A DNA stretch of 64,000 nt from Uliginosibacterium sp. 31-16 (GCF_030730865.1 NZ_JAVALZ010000001.1:1116001-1180000); one strand, 5' to 3'; positions 33,359-45,641 are shown, counted from the first letter of the stretch. Numbers and translations: made by a program. Notes: generated by a model not told the origin, from the letters alone.

Positions 33359-35773
33359 ATGAAACCGATGTGCCACGCGAAACGCTGTGCGAGCGTCTTC
33401 CTCCTGTGTATGGCTGCGTTCCTGAATCCGGGGCTTGCCCGGGCGGCGACGGCAGCGGATTTTCCGGGGCTGCGCGTCGAACGCAGTCCGGTCGGGGAAG
33501 GGCGCTTGCGCATGCTGTCGGCGCGCACGGGAGCCGTCATTTTCGACAAGCTGGAGGCGGCCTACCCCTACGACGGTTACGTGACCGTTTCCCGTGACCT
33601 GCACTACGGCGTCGTCGATGCCGAGGGCCGTGTGCTGCTGCCGCTGGAGTTCGAACGCATCGAATTCCATGCCGCGTGCGACTGCTTCGAAGTCAAGCGC
33701 AAGGGTCAGACCGGGTTGCTCACGCGCGCCGGCAAGCCGCTGCTGCCCCTGACCTATGAATTCATTCAGGACGATGAGCAACCCGGCCTGTGGGTGGTGC
33801 GTGCGAAGACGGGCTATGGCGCCATCGATCCGCGCAGCGGCAAGATCGTGCTGCCAGCGGTCTACAAGGAAATGCAGAAACGCGGCAGCTTCATCATTGC
33901 CGGCAACGAGAGCCAGCGGCGGGGCGAGGCCATGGTCTGGCAAGCCTGGGACAGCACCGGCCGGCCGGTGCCCGGCCTGCAGCGGGCAGGCGGCCTGAAT
34001 ATCCTGGACAAGACTGACCTGCTGCTCGTCGATGGCCGCCGGGTGATCGACGTGCAGGGCCGGGAGCGCATCCCCGCTGGGCGCTACGACTACCTGATGG
34101 AAGCCGGCGAACGGCTGATCACCGTGCTCAAGGATCGCTACGGCCTGATCGACGCCACGGGGAAGGAAATCATTCCGCCGCGTTACCAGCATCTGGGCTA
34201 CTTCAACTCAAACCCGTTCTGGTTGCAGGCCACCCTTTTCGGCCCGGATGGCGAGGCAGGCCACATCGGTGTCGTGGATGCCGATGGCAAGGTGGTGATC
34301 GACCCGCAGTGGGACAGTGCTGACCTCGACTATTCCCGTGCCCGCGAGGGCAAGCCGGCCAGCGGTTTCTTTCTGGTCGAGCGCAACCGGCGTTACGGCG
34401 TTTTCGGGCTGGACGGGCGCCTGCTCTTCCCGGCACGTTTCGAGAAGCACCACAGCATCGACCGTGACAGCCCGCTGCACCTCGTGACGCTGGATGGGCT
34501 GCGCGGCCTGTGCGATTTCACCACCGGGAAATGTCCGCTGCCGGTGCAATACGAGGTGCTGGGCGTGCTGGACCGCATCGGCAACGGCGAAGAGCTCTTC
34601 ATCGCCGGCAAGCCCGGCGCACTCGGCGTGGTCGATATCGAGGGGCGCCCGGTCCTGCCGCCCGCATTCGGCAGCATCCTTGAGGACAGCTACACGGGCG
34701 TCATCACCTCGGGTGCGAAAGGCGTGCAGCCTTACCGTTTCGAGCGCGACGCGGCCGGCCGCTGGCAGGCCAGCGCCGAAAAGACCATTCCGCTCGCCGA
34801 GTTGCCCTGGGACCGTCATCCGCTGGCCAGCGAAACCCATCCCCTGATCGAGGCGCGTTACGTGCCGGAGCAATACCAGACCGAAGCGCAGGTGCTGGCC
34901 GGCGTTGAGGCGCTGAAGCTGCGCGACGCCCAGTTCCCCAGCATCCAGCTTTCGGCGCAGGCCGCCTATGTGCAGTTCGGCGAATTCGTCAGCCCGCGCA
35001 TCCCGCTCTGGCGCAACACCCTGCCCTGGTGCCGCACGCCTGATGGCTGGCGCGTGGTGGTGGACACCTCTGTGGAACGCGACGCGAAGGATGTGTGCGC
35101 CGATGCGACCCTGAGCGCGCTGCATTTCCGTGGCGATCCGGACAAGCGCCTGCTGTGTGCGGATTGTGCCCGCTACGATCTGCCCGAAGTCTGGGTGCGG
35201 CAGGATCGTGCAGCGCCGGGTCAGTGCAAGGCCGGTGCGTGGAACGCGGCGCAGGCCCGCGCCGACTACGCCAGCTGGCTGAGTGCTTGGCGTACGACCT
35301 GGCAAGCCGCCGTCAAGAGCCCGAAGACCATCACGCGCAGCACTCTGGGCGTCAGTGTGGCGCCAGTCTCGCGGGCCACGGTCGCGCTGGGCCAGATCCT
35401 GCTCGAACCGGAGAACCTGCAGGTGCCGCTGCCGGCAGGCATCGAGGCGGTCGCTCCCGAGCACCTGGCCGCCCGCCTCGACGCCCTGTTCGCCGAGGCG
35501 CAGCCGGTCGGTTATGGCGGCCTTTACCCCGAGCCGGAAGCACGCTTTGCCGGGCTCTGCGCCGAAGTCTGGTATCTGCGTCTGCCCTCGCTGGAAGTGC
35601 GCCTTGCCGCTGGCCAGCCCAGCCCGCTGGGTAGCGCCACGTCCTATGCCTTGCCGGCAGAGGGCACGCTGCGTCGCGATGCTTACCCCTTCATCCTCGT
35701 CAGTCGCGAAGGCGGCACGCTCAGGCTGGCGGGGCTGTCGAAGGAGTGGGTGCAGGTCCTGCGCGCGAAGTAG
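33359..35773 (+). CDS. Secreted WG-repeat protein
   Basis: An 804-residue exported protein: signal peptide ending ALARAATA (about residue 32). The first 480 residues are WG-type beta repeats, recognisable as YGVVDAEGRVLLPLEFERIE, YGLIDATGKEIIPPRYQHLG, IGVVDADGKVVIDPQWDSAD and GVVDIEGRPVLPPAF. The C-terminal 300 residues form a separate region with a Cys pair (LLCADCARYD). Function is unknown; WG proteins often bind surfaces or act in envelope processes. The gene sits between 70-bp direct repeats, so it may be a removable cassette. Confidence 0.82.
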   Translation: MKPMCHAKRCASVFLLCMAAFLNPGLARAATAADFPGLRVERSPVGEGRLRMLSARTGAVIFDKLEAAYPYDGYVTVSRDLHYGVVDAEGRVLLPLEFERIEFHAACDCFEVKRKGQTGLLTRAGKPLLPLTYEFIQDDEQPGLWVVRAKTGYGAIDPRSGKIVLPAVYKEMQKRGSFIIAGNESQRRGEAMVWQAWDSTGRPVPGLQRAGGLNILDKTDLLLVDGRRVIDVQGRERIPAGRYDYLMEAGERLITVLKDRYGLIDATGKEIIPPRYQHLGYFNSNPFWLQATLFGPDGEAGHIGVVDADGKVVIDPQWDSADLDYSRAREGKPASGFFLVERNRRYGVFGLDGRLLFPARFEKHHSIDRDSPLHLVTLDGLRGLCDFTTGKCPLPVQYEVLGVLDRIGNGEELFIAGKPGALGVVDIEGRPVLPPAFGSILEDSYTGVITSGAKGVQPYRFERDAAGRWQASAEKTIPLAELPWDRHPLASETHPLIEARYVPEQYQTEAQVLAGVEALKLRDAQFPSIQLSAQAAYVQFGEFVSPRIPLWRNTLPWCRTPDGWRVVVDTSVERDAKDVCADATLSALHFRGDPDKRLLCADCARYDLPEVWVRQDRAAPGQCKAGAWNAAQARADYASWLSAWRTTWQAAVKSPKTITRSTLGVSVAPVSRATVALGQILLEPENLQVPLPAGIEAVAPEHLAARLDALFAEAQPVGYGGLYPEPEARFAGLCAEVWYLRLPSLEVRLAAGQPSPLGSATSYALPAEGTLRRDAYPFILVSREGGTLRLAGLSKEWVQVLRAK

Positions 35774-35895
35774 GCCTGCCCGCAGACCCGCCCCCAGACC
35801 CGGCCTTGAGCCGGGTCTTTCGTTAACGCGCGCCGGTATTGGGTTTGCAGGCAGGCATGCTGCGGAGACCCGCCAGAAGCGGGTCTTGAGGCATG
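35773..35895. repeat. Dispersed intergenic repeat, copy 11, with right 70-bp direct repeat
   Basis: Bases 35793-35862 are the right copy of the 70-bp direct repeat of 33165-33234. Around it lie GGCCTGCCCGCAGACCCGCC and GGCATGCTGCGGAGACCCGC / GCGGGTCTTGAGGCATGG, the family blocks. Confidence 0.75.
35796..35820 (+). terminator. Intrinsic terminator after the WG gene
   Basis: AGACCCGGC, loop CTTGA, GCCGGGTCT, TT; a duplicate of the ilvD terminator. Confidence 0.85.
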
Positions 35896-35988
35896 GGCTG
35901 ATGCAGCGCAGCATTTTGCCGTCAAGGCATGTGCTCTGGCGCGGCGGTTTGGCCCTTGCAGTCCGGTGGACTCCAGTTCTGTGCTGTG

Positions 35989-38805
35989 ATGCCGTTAGAC
36001 CTGACTGATGAGCCAGAAAACCTGACCGGCACGCGCGTAACCATGCACCCCGTAGCGGACCAATTCGACAATCTGAGTGATCGCCTGCAGGCCGCGTTCA
36101 ACCGTCTGGCCAAGGACGAGCATCTGTGGCAGAGCGATCTGTACGGCGCGCTGCGCGATGCGACGACCTCGCTCGCCGCCGCGCTGGAGGTGACGCGGGC
36201 CAGTGTCTGGTATCTGAACGATGAGCACACGGCGCTGGAATGCCAGTTGCTGTTCCGGGCTGACCGGGGCGCTTTCGAGTCGGGGGCCAGCCTGACGATG
36301 ACGGAATGTCCGCGGCTGTTCGGGGCCTTGAATGACGGGCGCCTGCTGGATGTGTCGGATGCGGCCAATGATCTGCGCGTGGCGGAGGTCTATGGCTGGC
36401 TGCTGCGGCCACAAGGGGTTGGCGCGGCGATGATCGCGACCCTGAACGAAGCGGGTCGGCTGGCGGGCATCCTGTGTCTGGAGCATGTCGGCAGTCCGCG
36501 CCTGTGGAGTCGCGACGAGCAGACTTTTGCGGTGTCGGTCGCCGATCTGTTGTCGCAGTTGCGGGTGTTCCATGCCTTGAAGAACCGCGAGCGCAGTTAT
36601 CGCGCGGTCTTCGATGCGGCGGGTGACGCAATCCTGATCATCATTGATGGCGTGATCACCGATTGCAACCCGCAGGCGCAGACGCTGAGTGGTTATTCCC
36701 GCGAACAGCTGATCGGCATGACCCCCGGAGAATGTTCGCCGGAATTCCAGAGCGACGGCAGCCGCTCGCAGGACAAGGCCGCCGAGCTGATCCGGGCCGC
36801 CGTGGATGTGGGGCCGCAGGTGTTTGAATGGACCCATCTGACCGCCGGGGGCAGTCTGCTTGAAGTTGATGTCAGCCTTTCTGCCATCTGGGTTGGCGGG
36901 CGTTGCCAGATTACCGCCATCGTGCGCGATGTGACCGAGCGGCGCCTGACCGAGCAGATCCGTCAGGCTTCAGCCGAGGTGCTCAAGCAGCGCAACACCG
37001 CGCTGCAGGTGATCAACAATCTGGCCAACCGTCTGCATGGCAGCAAGGACAGCCATGCGATCGCCGATGAAACCCTGCGCGTGCTGCAGGTGCTGCAGCG
37101 TTCGCCCCTGTCGCTGTTCCATCTCTATGATCCGGCCACGGATGATTTTGAAGTCGTCGCGGCCATCGGTTACAGCCCGGAGGAAATCGCCGTGCGCCGG
37201 CGCATGTCTCTGGGCCGCAGCATGAGCCAGTTTGCGATTAATGAACATCGCATCCTGCATAGCGACGACATTGCCAATGATCCGCGCATGGATCCGGACA
37301 TCTGCGAGTTGCTGCTCGCCACCGGCATCCGTTCGCAAACCGTGCTGCCACTGCTTTATCACGATCAGGTGCTCGGCATCATCGGTCTGCATTTCCACGA
37401 TTGTGGCAACGAGTTTTCCGATACCGAGCTCGACACCTTGCGGGCCGTCAGCCAGACCGTGGCGCTGGCGCTGGCCAATGCGCGTCACCTGCACGACCTG
37501 GAATTCCAGGCCACCCATGATTCGCTCACCAGCCTGCCCAACCGCATGCACCTGCACCGCGACGCCACCGCAGCCTTGCGCAGGATTGCCGGTACCCAGC
37601 AGGGGCTGGGCTTGCTGCTGCTGGATCTGGACAAGTTCAAGGAGGTCAATGACACCCTTGGGCATCGCACGGGCGACCAGATTCTCAAACAGGTCGCCCT
37701 GCGTCTGCAGACCGCGCTGGAGCCGCACGATGCACTGCTGGCCCGCCTCGGCGGTGATGAATTCGCCATCGTGCTGCGCAGTGTGAGCGGCGCACCACAG
37801 GCCTGCGGCATTGCCAGCACGCTGCTGGCCGCCCTGCGTCAGCCCATGGAGGTGGAGGGCATCTTCATCGAGCTGGGCGGCAGCATCGGTGTGGCGGTCT
37901 ATCCGCAGCACGGTGGCACCAGCCATGCGCTGCTGCGCTGTGCCGATGTGGCCATGTATGCGGCCAAGACGGCGCCAGGTTCGGTCAGTCTGTACGACAG
38001 CAGCCACGACGCGCACAACCCGCGCCGGCTGGCGATGATCACCGAGCTGGGCGCTGCCATCCGTGGGAATCAGCTCATCGTGCATTACCAGCCGCGCTTT
38101 GCGCTGCAAGAAGGGCACTGGTGCAGCTCCGAGGCGCTGGTGCGCTGGCAGCATCCACGTCTGGGCTTCATTCCGCCGGGCGAGTTCGTGCAGTTTGCCG
38201 AGACCAGCGAGCTGATCCGTCCGCTTACCCTGTGGGTGGCACGGCAGGCCGTAATGCAGCTGGCTGCCTGGCAGCGCGCCGGCATGCCGCTGTCGATATC
38301 GGTCAATCTGTCCACGCGCAACCTGCTTGACGTGACCCTGCCTGAAGCGCTCGCCGAGTTGCTGCGCGAGTTCGACGTGCAACCCGGCTCGCTGGAACTG
38401 GAGATCACCGAAACCGCCCTGATGACGGACCCCGAGCGGGCCATGCAGGTGGTGAACCAGATTGCTGCGCTGGGCATGCGCCTGTCGATCGATGATTTCG
38501 GTACCGGTTATTCCTCGCTCGCCTATCTCAAGCGCCTGCCGCTGCATTCACTGAAAATCGACCGCTCCTTCGTGCGCGACATGCTGGTCGACGATCAGGA
38601 CGCCATCATCGTGCGTTCCACCATCGGTCTGGCTCACAGCCTAGGTCTGCAGGTGGTAGCGGAGGGTGTGGAAGATCTTGACACTCTGGCACGTCTGCGC
38701 GAATACGGTTGCGACGAAGCGCAGGGCTATGTACTCAGCAAACCACAACCGGCCGCAATTGCCGGTGCCACCATGCAGGCCCCGCCGCCCGGCAACCCGG
38801 CCTGA
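35989..38805 (+). CDS. GAF-PAS-GAF-GGDEF-EAL c-di-GMP enzyme
   Basis: A 938-residue sensor of cyclic-di-GMP turnover. Domains in order: GAF (about 30-185, [18 protein letters not shown] start), PAS (about 200-320, [20 protein letters not shown]), a second GAF (about 335-490), GGDEF (about 500-660) and EAL (about 675-925). The cyclase motif RLGGDEF (586-592) and the phosphodiesterase motif SEALVRW (EAL 715-717) are both intact, with [10 protein letters not shown] also present, so either activity is possible. No RxxD inhibitory site precedes GGDEF. The start is uncertain; ATGs at 35929 and 36043 are alternatives. Cytosolic. It precedes two chemoreceptors on the same strand. Confidence 0.9.
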   Translation: MPLDLTDEPENLTGTRVTMHPVADQFDNLSDRLQAAFNRLAKDEHLWQSDLYGALRDATTSLAAALEVTRASVWYLNDEHTALECQLLFRADRGAFESGASLTMTECPRLFGALNDGRLLDVSDAANDLRVAEVYGWLLRPQGVGAAMIATLNEAGRLAGILCLEHVGSPRLWSRDEQTFAVSVADLLSQLRVFHALKNRERSYRAVFDAAGDAILIIIDGVITDCNPQAQTLSGYSREQLIGMTPGECSPEFQSDGSRSQDKAAELIRAAVDVGPQVFEWTHLTAGGSLLEVDVSLSAIWVGGRCQITAIVRDVTERRLTEQIRQASAEVLKQRNTALQVINNLANRLHGSKDSHAIADETLRVLQVLQRSPLSLFHLYDPATDDFEVVAAIGYSPEEIAVRRRMSLGRSMSQFAINEHRILHSDDIANDPRMDPDICELLLATGIRSQTVLPLLYHDQVLGIIGLHFHDCGNEFSDTELDTLRAVSQTVALALANARHLHDLEFQATHDSLTSLPNRMHLHRDATAALRRIAGTQQGLGLLLLDLDKFKEVNDTLGHRTGDQILKQVALRLQTALEPHDALLARLGGDEFAIVLRSVSGAPQACGIASTLLAALRQPMEVEGIFIELGGSIGVAVYPQHGGTSHALLRCADVAMYAAKTAPGSVSLYDSSHDAHNPRRLAMITELGAAIRGNQLIVHYQPRFALQEGHWCSSEALVRWQHPRLGFIPPGEFVQFAETSELIRPLTLWVARQAVMQLAAWQRAGMPLSISVNLSTRNLLDVTLPEALAELLREFDVQPGSLELEITETALMTDPERAMQVVNQIAALGMRLSIDDFGTGYSSLAYLKRLPLHSLKIDRSFVRDMLVDDQDAIIVRSTIGLAHSLGLQVVAEGVEDLDTLARLREYGCDEAQGYVLSKPQPAAIAGATMQAPPPGNPA

Positions 38806-38827
38806 CTCCTGCAAAGGGCAAACAACC

Positions 38828-41014
38828 ATGGCCAGATTCCGCGAAATTTTCGCTTCCTTCACTGACGTTCTGCAGCGCTGGCTGCCGGCGAAGCGTTTCA
38901 ATCTGTCCGCCGAGGCGCGTGCGCGCCTGCACCCCGGCTCGCTGGCAAACACGATTCGTGAGCAGCGCGCACAATTCCAGCGCGCCTGGCAGGAAGACAA
39001 ACTGGGGGCGGTATTCAACCCGGGTATTCGCCATCTCAACCGTCTGAGCTATCCGTGGAAATTCGGCCTCATCGGCCTGCTGGCCCTGGCATCCATCGGT
39101 TTTTACGTCATCTCGCTGAACGTCTCGATGCGTGGCGAGCTGAATGCGGCGCGTTCCGAGCGGGCGGCTCTGGAGCTGTATGCTCCGGTGGCAGGCGCTT
39201 TGCAGAAGGTTCAGGGTTATGTCCTGCTCGGCCACGGGGTCGCCACCAATCCTGAGCTTCGACCGACCTGGCAGGCGCGGGGAGCGGAGGTCGACACGGC
39301 CTTCAAGGCGGTTGATGCCCAGCTGGCACGTGATGACGCCTTCGACATGAAAGACAAATGGACCCTGCTCAAAGCCGCCTGGCAAAAGCTGCGCGCGGCC
39401 GAAGCAGGTCTCAGTCCGGAGCAGATCAAGACCGAGTTGCCCGGGTTCGGCCGCCAGACGCTGGATTTCATCGGCGATCTGGGCGAGGCCTCCGGTCTGG
39501 TCAGTGACAAGGGGCATGACAGCAATTACCTGGCCGACAGCCTGATCCGCAAGATTCCGCAGGCAGCCGACCGGCTCGCAGCGCTCAACAACAATGCCAT
39601 TTACATTCTTGGTTCGCGCGACATGGGTGCCGAGTGGATCCGCATGAGCGCCCTGACCAGCAATGCCGGGCGGGGCCGCGACGATCTGCACGAAGCTCTG
39701 CGACGCGCAGGCGTAGCCAACGCGGCTTTGCTGCCGGTCGTACAGAAGGTGGACGGCGCCATCAGCGAGATGTACCCCGCACAGCTTGAGATTACCGACC
39801 GCGAGATCGTCAAGGGCAGTTTCGCCATGTCCGGCGTCGAGTTTGCTGAGGTGGCAACCAAGGCGAGCGATGTCCTGTACGCGCAGATTCCGCTGGTCAG
39901 CACCGCGCTGGCGGGCTTGCTGGACGCTCGCGTGAGCCGGCTGGATGGTGAGTTCTGGACGGCTTCCCTGCTGGGGGCCGGCATGTTGCTGGTGCTGGGC
40001 TATTTTGCAGCGGGCCTGTTTGTGACGATTCTGCATTCCATTGCCGAATTGGGCGAAGGTGCGTGGCGGATTGGCGAAGGTGATCTGAGCAGCCGGATAG
40101 CCTATTCGGCGCGTGACGAAATGCTGGCGGTGGCCGAGCAGTTCAACCACATGGCGGCCACTTTTGGCGGAGTGATCCGTCAGGTGCAGGAGACCGCCAG
40201 TGAGCTGGTCGGCAACGCCGAAACCCTGTCTTCCTCCGCTGCGCAGGTTGCCAACGGTTCCGAACGGCAGAGCGAAGCGGCCTCCAGCATGGCCGCCGCC
40301 GTTGAGGAAATGACAGTGGGCATCGACGAAATTTCGCGCAGTGCCAGTGCGGCAGACGAAGCCTCGACCCGCTCCGGGCAGCTCTCGCAGGAAGGGGGCG
40401 AAGTCGTGCAGCGCACGGTGGCCGAGATGGAACAGATAGCAGGTGCCGTAAACGAATCCGCGCGGGTGATCGAGGAGCTGGGGCGCAATTCACGCCAGAT
40501 TCACTCCATCGTCAAATCGATCAAGGAAATTGCCGACCAGACCAATCTGCTGGCGCTGAATGCTTCGATCGAAGCAGCACGCGCCGGTGATGAAGGGCGT
40601 GGTTTCTCCGTCGTGGCCGACGAAGTACGCAAGCTGGCGGATCGCACCACCAAGGCCACTGCCGAGATCGGCGGCATGGTCGGAGCGATTCAGGCCGGCA
40701 CCACGCGAGCTGTGGCGGCGATGCAGGATGGTGTCAGGCGTGTGCAGGACGGCGTTCAGCTGACCAATCGTTCCGGTGAGGCAATGCAGCGCATCCGTGA
40801 AGAGTCCGACCGGGTCGTGCGCTCAGTCAGTGAAATCTCGGCTGCCCTGCGTGAACAGGCCAGTGCCAGCACCGGTATCGCCCGCAGCGTTGAAAACATC
40901 GCCCAGATGGCCGAAACCAACAATGCCGTGGTTGCACAGACCAGTCACACCGCGCGCCATCTTGCCAGTCTGGCCCAGCAGCTCGGGCAAGACGTCAAAC
41001 GTTTCCGTATCTGA
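38828..41014 (+). CDS. Methyl-accepting chemotaxis protein 1
   Basis: A 728-residue transmembrane chemoreceptor. An unusually long cytoplasmic head (about 78 residues) precedes TM1 (79-97). A periplasmic helical sensor extends to TM2 at about 378-402, then HAMP ([11 protein letters not shown]) and the signalling hairpin with tip [20 protein letters not shown]. No CheB/CheR pentapeptide tether is at the C-terminus. The start at 38828 has AAGGG upstream, 22 bases after the GGDEF-EAL stop, so the genes look co-transcribed. Confidence 0.92.
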   Translation: MARFREIFASFTDVLQRWLPAKRFNLSAEARARLHPGSLANTIREQRAQFQRAWQEDKLGAVFNPGIRHLNRLSYPWKFGLIGLLALASIGFYVISLNVSMRGELNAARSERAALELYAPVAGALQKVQGYVLLGHGVATNPELRPTWQARGAEVDTAFKAVDAQLARDDAFDMKDKWTLLKAAWQKLRAAEAGLSPEQIKTELPGFGRQTLDFIGDLGEASGLVSDKGHDSNYLADSLIRKIPQAADRLAALNNNAIYILGSRDMGAEWIRMSALTSNAGRGRDDLHEALRRAGVANAALLPVVQKVDGAISEMYPAQLEITDREIVKGSFAMSGVEFAEVATKASDVLYAQIPLVSTALAGLLDARVSRLDGEFWTASLLGAGMLLVLGYFAAGLFVTILHSIAELGEGAWRIGEGDLSSRIAYSARDEMLAVAEQFNHMAATFGGVIRQVQETASELVGNAETLSSSAAQVANGSERQSEAASSMAAAVEEMTVGIDEISRSASAADEASTRSGQLSQEGGEVVQRTVAEMEQIAGAVNESARVIEELGRNSRQIHSIVKSIKEIADQTNLLALNASIEAARAGDEGRGFSVVADEVRKLADRTTKATAEIGGMVGAIQAGTTRAVAAMQDGVRRVQDGVQLTNRSGEAMQRIREESDRVVRSVSEISAALREQASASTGIARSVENIAQMAETNNAVVAQTSHTARHLASLAQQLGQDVKRFRI

Positions 41015-41029
41015 GCCAGGAGCCCCGGC

Positions 41030-43057
41030 ATGAACATCCTCTCCTTCCTGCTCGCCCCCGCAGTGCTGCTGCTCAAGCGACTGCGCTATCCCGCCCGGTT
41101 CGGCCTGATCGGCACTCTGGCGATCATTCCCATCGGCTACTTCATGATCACGCTGGCGGTGCAGATGCGCAGCGATCTGGCTGTTGCCGCGCGCGAGCAA
41201 AGTGGCCTGGAGCTCTATTCGACAGTCATCGCCGCCGTGCAGCGCACCCAGCATTTCGTGGGTCTGGCGCAGGGGGCAACAGGTGTGGATGTATTCAAGG
41301 GCAGCGCCCAGATTGCGGAAAAGGAAGTCGATGCTGCCATGCAGGAAGTGACTTCCCAGGTGGAGGACATGCCCGAGCTGGCGTTGACCAAGCCCTGGCA
41401 GGAGGTTCGTGCGCAGTGGGATGCGTACCGGAAGAAGTCTGCCAGCTTTGATCGCGCCAGCATGACCACCGAGCATCAGGCCCTGATGGCGAGCCTGCTC
41501 GGTTTCCTGCGCGAAGTGGCGGATGTATCCGGTTTGTCGCGTGACCCGGATGTGCGCGGCGCCTATCTGGCCGAGGCGGTAGTGCGCAGTCTGCCCGAGA
41601 TGGCTGACCAGATTGGCCAGCTCAATGCCACCGGCATCGTTGTTCTGGGCGTGCCCGGCTTTGCCAAGGAGTGGCGGCGCATGAACGCAATGCTCGACAC
41701 CTTGCAGGGCAAGCGCGATGAGCTTGACGATGCCTTGCTGCGAGCCGGCCGTGAAAGCGGTGCGGGTGCCATGGAACGGGCGACCAAGCGGGTGGGTGAA
41801 AGCACCGACAAATTCATCGAGTTGACAAAGAAGAACATTCTCGCCGGTAGCCGGGACATGCCTGCCCAAGCCTGGGCGGAAGCGGGAAACAAGGCATTGG
41901 GTGAGTTTTACCGTGTGGCGGATGAGGAGATTGTCGACGAGCTGCGCAGCGTCGTGGGCTGGCGCAGTTTCTCGCTGTCTTTGCGTTTCTGGGGCATGAA
42001 CCTGCTGGCATTGGGTATGGTTCTGCTGCTGGCTTATGCGGCGGTCAGCATGTTCCTGTCGTTGAGGCAATCGGCCGAAGAGCTGGGCGAGGGTACGCGC
42101 CGGGTGAGCGCCGGAGATCTCTCGCACCGGATTGTCTTCTCTGCCCAGGATGAGCTGAAGACGGTAGCGGATCGATTCAACAGCATGATCGAATCGCTGG
42201 AGGGGGTGATCCGGCAGGTTGAAGGCGCGGCCGCTGATCTCAATGTCGCGGCTGGCGAACTCAGTCAGTCGGCCGGCACGGTGTCGCTGGAGTCCGGCAA
42301 ACAGAGCGAGGCCTCGGCCGGCATGGCCTCCACCATGCAGCAGATGACGGCGAGCATCAATGAAATCGCGCACTTTGCAGGTGATGCGGAGCAGATGGCC
42401 AGCCAGTCCGGCAGGGTTTCTGCTGAAGGTGAACAGCTGACCAGCCAGACCGAGCAGGAAATCGAGCGGATCTCCGAGGCCGTGCAGCAATCTTCGATCG
42501 TGATCGAAGAGCTGGTGTCGAATTCGGCACGCATCAGCGCCATCGTCACCACCATCAAGGAAATTGCCGAGCAGACCAACCTGCTGGCCCTGAATGCGGC
42601 CATCGAGGCTGCGCGGGCGGGTGAAACCGGTCGTGGCTTTGCGGTCGTGGCCGATGAAGTACGCAAGCTGGCCGAACGGACCTCGCGCGCAACACTGGAA
42701 ATCACCGGCATGATCCAGGCGATCCAGCAGGGCACCGAACAGGCTGTGGGGTCGATGCAGCGCGGTGTCGAGCGCGTCGGTGAAGGCGTGGGACTGACCC
42801 GTGCAGCAGGGGAATCGATGCGCAAGATTCGCGCCTCTTCGGCCGAGGTGGTCGGGCTGGTCAGCGACATTTCATCCGCCTTGCGCGAGCAGAGTTCGAC
42901 CAGCAACGAGATTGCCGGCAACATCGAACGGGTGGCACAGATGGCCGAAGACAACAATGAGGCGGCCCGCCAGACGCTGCAGACAACCCAGGCGCTGGAG
43001 GCTCTGGCCTCACGCCTGTCCGGACAGATCCGCCTGTTGCGCGGCGGCCGGACTTAA
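41030..43057 (+). CDS. Methyl-accepting chemotaxis protein 2
   Basis: A 675-residue paralogue of the preceding receptor. TM1 is at about 24-46 ([21 protein letters not shown]). The periplasmic sensor has the same helical layout ([27 protein letters not shown] compared with the matching part of receptor 1). TM2, HAMP ([11 protein letters not shown]) and tip [20 protein letters not shown] follow. It begins 15 bases after the first with CCAGGAG upstream. Receptor 1 differs mainly in its N-terminal cytoplasmic extension. Confidence 0.92.
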   Translation: MNILSFLLAPAVLLLKRLRYPARFGLIGTLAIIPIGYFMITLAVQMRSDLAVAAREQSGLELYSTVIAAVQRTQHFVGLAQGATGVDVFKGSAQIAEKEVDAAMQEVTSQVEDMPELALTKPWQEVRAQWDAYRKKSASFDRASMTTEHQALMASLLGFLREVADVSGLSRDPDVRGAYLAEAVVRSLPEMADQIGQLNATGIVVLGVPGFAKEWRRMNAMLDTLQGKRDELDDALLRAGRESGAGAMERATKRVGESTDKFIELTKKNILAGSRDMPAQAWAEAGNKALGEFYRVADEEIVDELRSVVGWRSFSLSLRFWGMNLLALGMVLLLAYAAVSMFLSLRQSAEELGEGTRRVSAGDLSHRIVFSAQDELKTVADRFNSMIESLEGVIRQVEGAAADLNVAAGELSQSAGTVSLESGKQSEASAGMASTMQQMTASINEIAHFAGDAEQMASQSGRVSAEGEQLTSQTEQEIERISEAVQQSSIVIEELVSNSARISAIVTTIKEIAEQTNLLALNAAIEAARAGETGRGFAVVADEVRKLAERTSRATLEITGMIQAIQQGTEQAVGSMQRGVERVGEGVGLTRAAGESMRKIRASSAEVVGLVSDISSALREQSSTSNEIAGNIERVAQMAEDNNEAARQTLQTTQALEALASRLSGQIRLLRGGRT

Positions 43058-43075
43058 TCCACAGCAGGAGGCAAC

Positions 43076-43501
43076 ATGAGCGGTTTGCAGGAATTCATGT
43101 GGCGCAGCAACATCAAGTGGCCCGAACTGGTTGCTACGGCCGAAGGCGTGATCCAGCGCTGGAACACGGTGACCCAGTTCGTGACGCAGACCGACAAGCG
43201 CGAGCATATCTGGACCGTGCGCCACAGCAGCGTGGCCCTGCCCTTCCTCGTGTTCAACGAGGATTCCATGCGCGGATCGGTGCCCCGCATCGGCAATCCG
43301 ATGCCCTTCCTGCTTCTGCTGGGCATCTGTATCAGCCGGCCTGGTGCACTGAATATCTCTTTCGCCAACGGACAGAAAATTGACCCGACGAAATTTGATC
43401 TGGCCGACCTGACCGACCTGTTGCCGCACGCCACTCACGCCGCCCATCGCAAGCTGGCAGCACTCGCAATCCAGCCGCCAGCACCCCACGTCACGGTGTA
43501 A
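43076..43501 (+). CDS. Small unknown protein in the chemoreceptor operon
   Basis: A 141-residue soluble protein without signal peptide (starts [23 protein letters not shown]). It is rich in hydrophobic and aromatic residues, with a central [27 protein letters not shown] stretch. No family recognised. AGGAGG lies upstream; it is 18 bases after the receptor and 4 bases before the next gene, so it belongs to the same operon. Possibly an accessory of the receptors; this is context only. Confidence 0.75.
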   Translation: MSGLQEFMWRSNIKWPELVATAEGVIQRWNTVTQFVTQTDKREHIWTVRHSSVALPFLVFNEDSMRGSVPRIGNPMPFLLLLGICISRPGALNISFANGQKIDPTKFDLADLTDLLPHATHAAHRKLAALAIQPPAPHVTV

Positions 43502-43505
43502 AGCC

Positions 43506-45572
43506 ATGAACCGCCTTGCTCAGGAAAGCTCGCCTTACCTGTTGCAACACGCCACCAACCCGGTCGACTGGTGGCCCTGGTGTGACGAGGCATTCGAACT
43601 GGCGCAGCGGCAGGAGCGCCCCATCCTGCTCTCCATCGGCTATTCCAGCTGCCACTGGTGCCATGTCATGGCCCACGAATCGTTTGCGGATGCCGCGATT
43701 GCCGAGCAGATGAATCGCCATTTCGTGTGCATCAAGGTCGATCGGGAAGAGCATCCCGATCTGGACCAGATTTACCAGACGGCACATCAGTTGCTGACAC
43801 ATCAGGGCGGAGGCTGGCCGCTCACGATATTTCTCACCCCTGAGGCGGCGCCTTTCTACAGCGGCACCTACTTTCCACCGCTGGCTCGCGCCGGCCTGCC
43901 GGCTTTTCCTGACGTGCTGCAGCACGTGACGGACGCCTGGCAGCATCGGCGCCCGGCGATTCTGGCCCGCACCCCGGATGTGCTGGCGTCATTGCAACAG
44001 GCGCTGCAGCCGGTGGCGAAGCCTCCGGGCAAACTGGAGCGTCGGCCAGTGCGGCACAGCATTGGCCGCCTGCTCGAACAATTCGATCCGCGCCATGGCG
44101 GGTTTGGTGCGGCGCCCAAATTCCCGCATCCCACCGAATTGCAGTTGCTGCTCTATGTGGCCACGCTGCAGGACGATGACAATGCCCGGCATGCCGCCCT
44201 GCACAGCCTGCGCAAGATGGCGGAAGGCGGCGTGTACGATCAGCTGGGAGGTGGATTCTTCCGCTACAGCGTCGATGAGCGTTGGGAAATTCCGCATTTC
44301 GAGAAAATGCTGACCGACAATGCCTTGCTGCTGTGGCTATATAGCGAAGCTTTCAGCCTGAGTGGCGAGGAGCTGTTTCGCCGCACGGTGAGCAGCCTGA
44401 TTGATTGGGCCGGGCGCGAACTGCGCACCCCTGAGGGCTTGTTTTACAGCGCGCTGGATGCCGACAGTGGTGGTACCGAAGGCGCGTTCTATCTGTGGGA
44501 CAAAAACGAGATAAGCCGTCTCATCGATGGCGAGCGCCTGGCACTGACAAGCGCCCATTTCGGTCTCGACAACAGGCCCAATCATGACGGCCGCCACTGG
44601 CATCTGCACGTCTGGCGCCCGCTGGAGGAAGTTGCCGGCACGCTGGCCATACCCCCGGCAACCGCGCGCCAGCATATCGATGCTGCCTGCGCCCGCCTGC
44701 TCGCTCAGCGCGACACCCGGCCGCACCCCGGCTGCGACGACAAACTGCTGTGCGGCGCAAATGCCCTGATGATTCGCGCCCTGGTGCGAGCAGCCAGTGT
44801 TTTCGAACGGCCCGAGTGGCTTGCCGGCGCGCAGCATGCCATGCATGCCTTGCGTGCCCGATTTGAAATCGACGGGCGCCTGCATGCCGTCAGTCAGCAT
44901 GATCAGGCGCGTCTCGATGCGGGCCTGGATGACCACGCCTGGCTGCTTGAGGCCAGTCTGGAACTGTTGCAGGCTGATTTCAGCCTGGACGAACTGCAGC
45001 ATGCGCGCTGGCTTGCTGATCAGATTCTTGAGCATTTTGAAGATCGCGAACGGGGCGGCTTCTTTGTCACTCGCCATGACCATGCGCCGCTGATCGCTCG
45101 TGCCCGCACCGGGCATGACCATGCGACCCCCAGCGGCAATGGAGTGGCTGCGCGCAGCCTGATCCGGCTGGGCCATCTTGTCAGCGAACCGCGCTACCTG
45201 CATGCCGCAGAACAATGCCTGCAGGCGTTTCGTGGTGATTTCGACCAGCATGTCGGCCCCAGCCTGTTGCTGGCGCTTGAGGAATGGCTGGCGCCCCCCA
45301 CGCTGGTCATCCTGCGTGGTGTTTCCGCCGGACTGCGAGCCTGGCAGACGCGCCTGCGCATGCGCTGCGAACCGCAGCTCATGGTGCTGTGCATCCCTGT
45401 CGGCATGAGCGGTCTGCCGATCTGTCTGGACAAACCCGCCAGCGCGGACATTACCGCCTGGGTCTGCCGTGGCGGCACTTGCCTGCCCCCGGTCGCCAGT
45501 TATGACGAACTCCTGACCCTGCTGCGGCCGGAGCCTGATTACATGGTGCCGGTGCTTATGCCCGAGCAGTAG
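43506..45572 (+). CDS. YyaL / DUF255 thioredoxin-domain protein
   Basis: A 688-residue cytosolic protein of the spermatogenesis-associated 20 / YyaL family. The N-terminal thioredoxin-like domain starts [21 protein letters not shown] and holds the active-site CHWC at 49-52. The rest is an (alpha/alpha)6-barrel related to N-acylglucosamine epimerases ([46 protein letters not shown]). The biological reaction is unresolved; redox or sugar-linked roles have been suggested. Family assignment is very safe. Confidence 0.93.
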   Translation: MNRLAQESSPYLLQHATNPVDWWPWCDEAFELAQRQERPILLSIGYSSCHWCHVMAHESFADAAIAEQMNRHFVCIKVDREEHPDLDQIYQTAHQLLTHQGGGWPLTIFLTPEAAPFYSGTYFPPLARAGLPAFPDVLQHVTDAWQHRRPAILARTPDVLASLQQALQPVAKPPGKLERRPVRHSIGRLLEQFDPRHGGFGAAPKFPHPTELQLLLYVATLQDDDNARHAALHSLRKMAEGGVYDQLGGGFFRYSVDERWEIPHFEKMLTDNALLLWLYSEAFSLSGEELFRRTVSSLIDWAGRELRTPEGLFYSALDADSGGTEGAFYLWDKNEISRLIDGERLALTSAHFGLDNRPNHDGRHWHLHVWRPLEEVAGTLAIPPATARQHIDAACARLLAQRDTRPHPGCDDKLLCGANALMIRALVRAASVFERPEWLAGAQHAMHALRARFEIDGRLHAVSQHDQARLDAGLDDHAWLLEASLELLQADFSLDELQHARWLADQILEHFEDRERGGFFVTRHDHAPLIARARTGHDHATPSGNGVAARSLIRLGHLVSEPRYLHAAEQCLQAFRGDFDQHVGPSLLLALEEWLAPPTLVILRGVSAGLRAWQTRLRMRCEPQLMVLCIPVGMSGLPICLDKPASADITAWVCRGGTCLPPVASYDELLTLLRPEPDYMVPVLMPEQ

Positions 45573-45641
45573 CCGGGTGTGTGCCGTGGAGGCGGTTCAA
45601 TGCCTGGCTTCCGCCGCGGATTCACATCCTGCGGCAGCCGG

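Noticed and set aside
36970-38547. 525-codon open frame on the minus strand
   Set aside because: Antisense to the GGDEF-EAL gene, whose motifs are intact.
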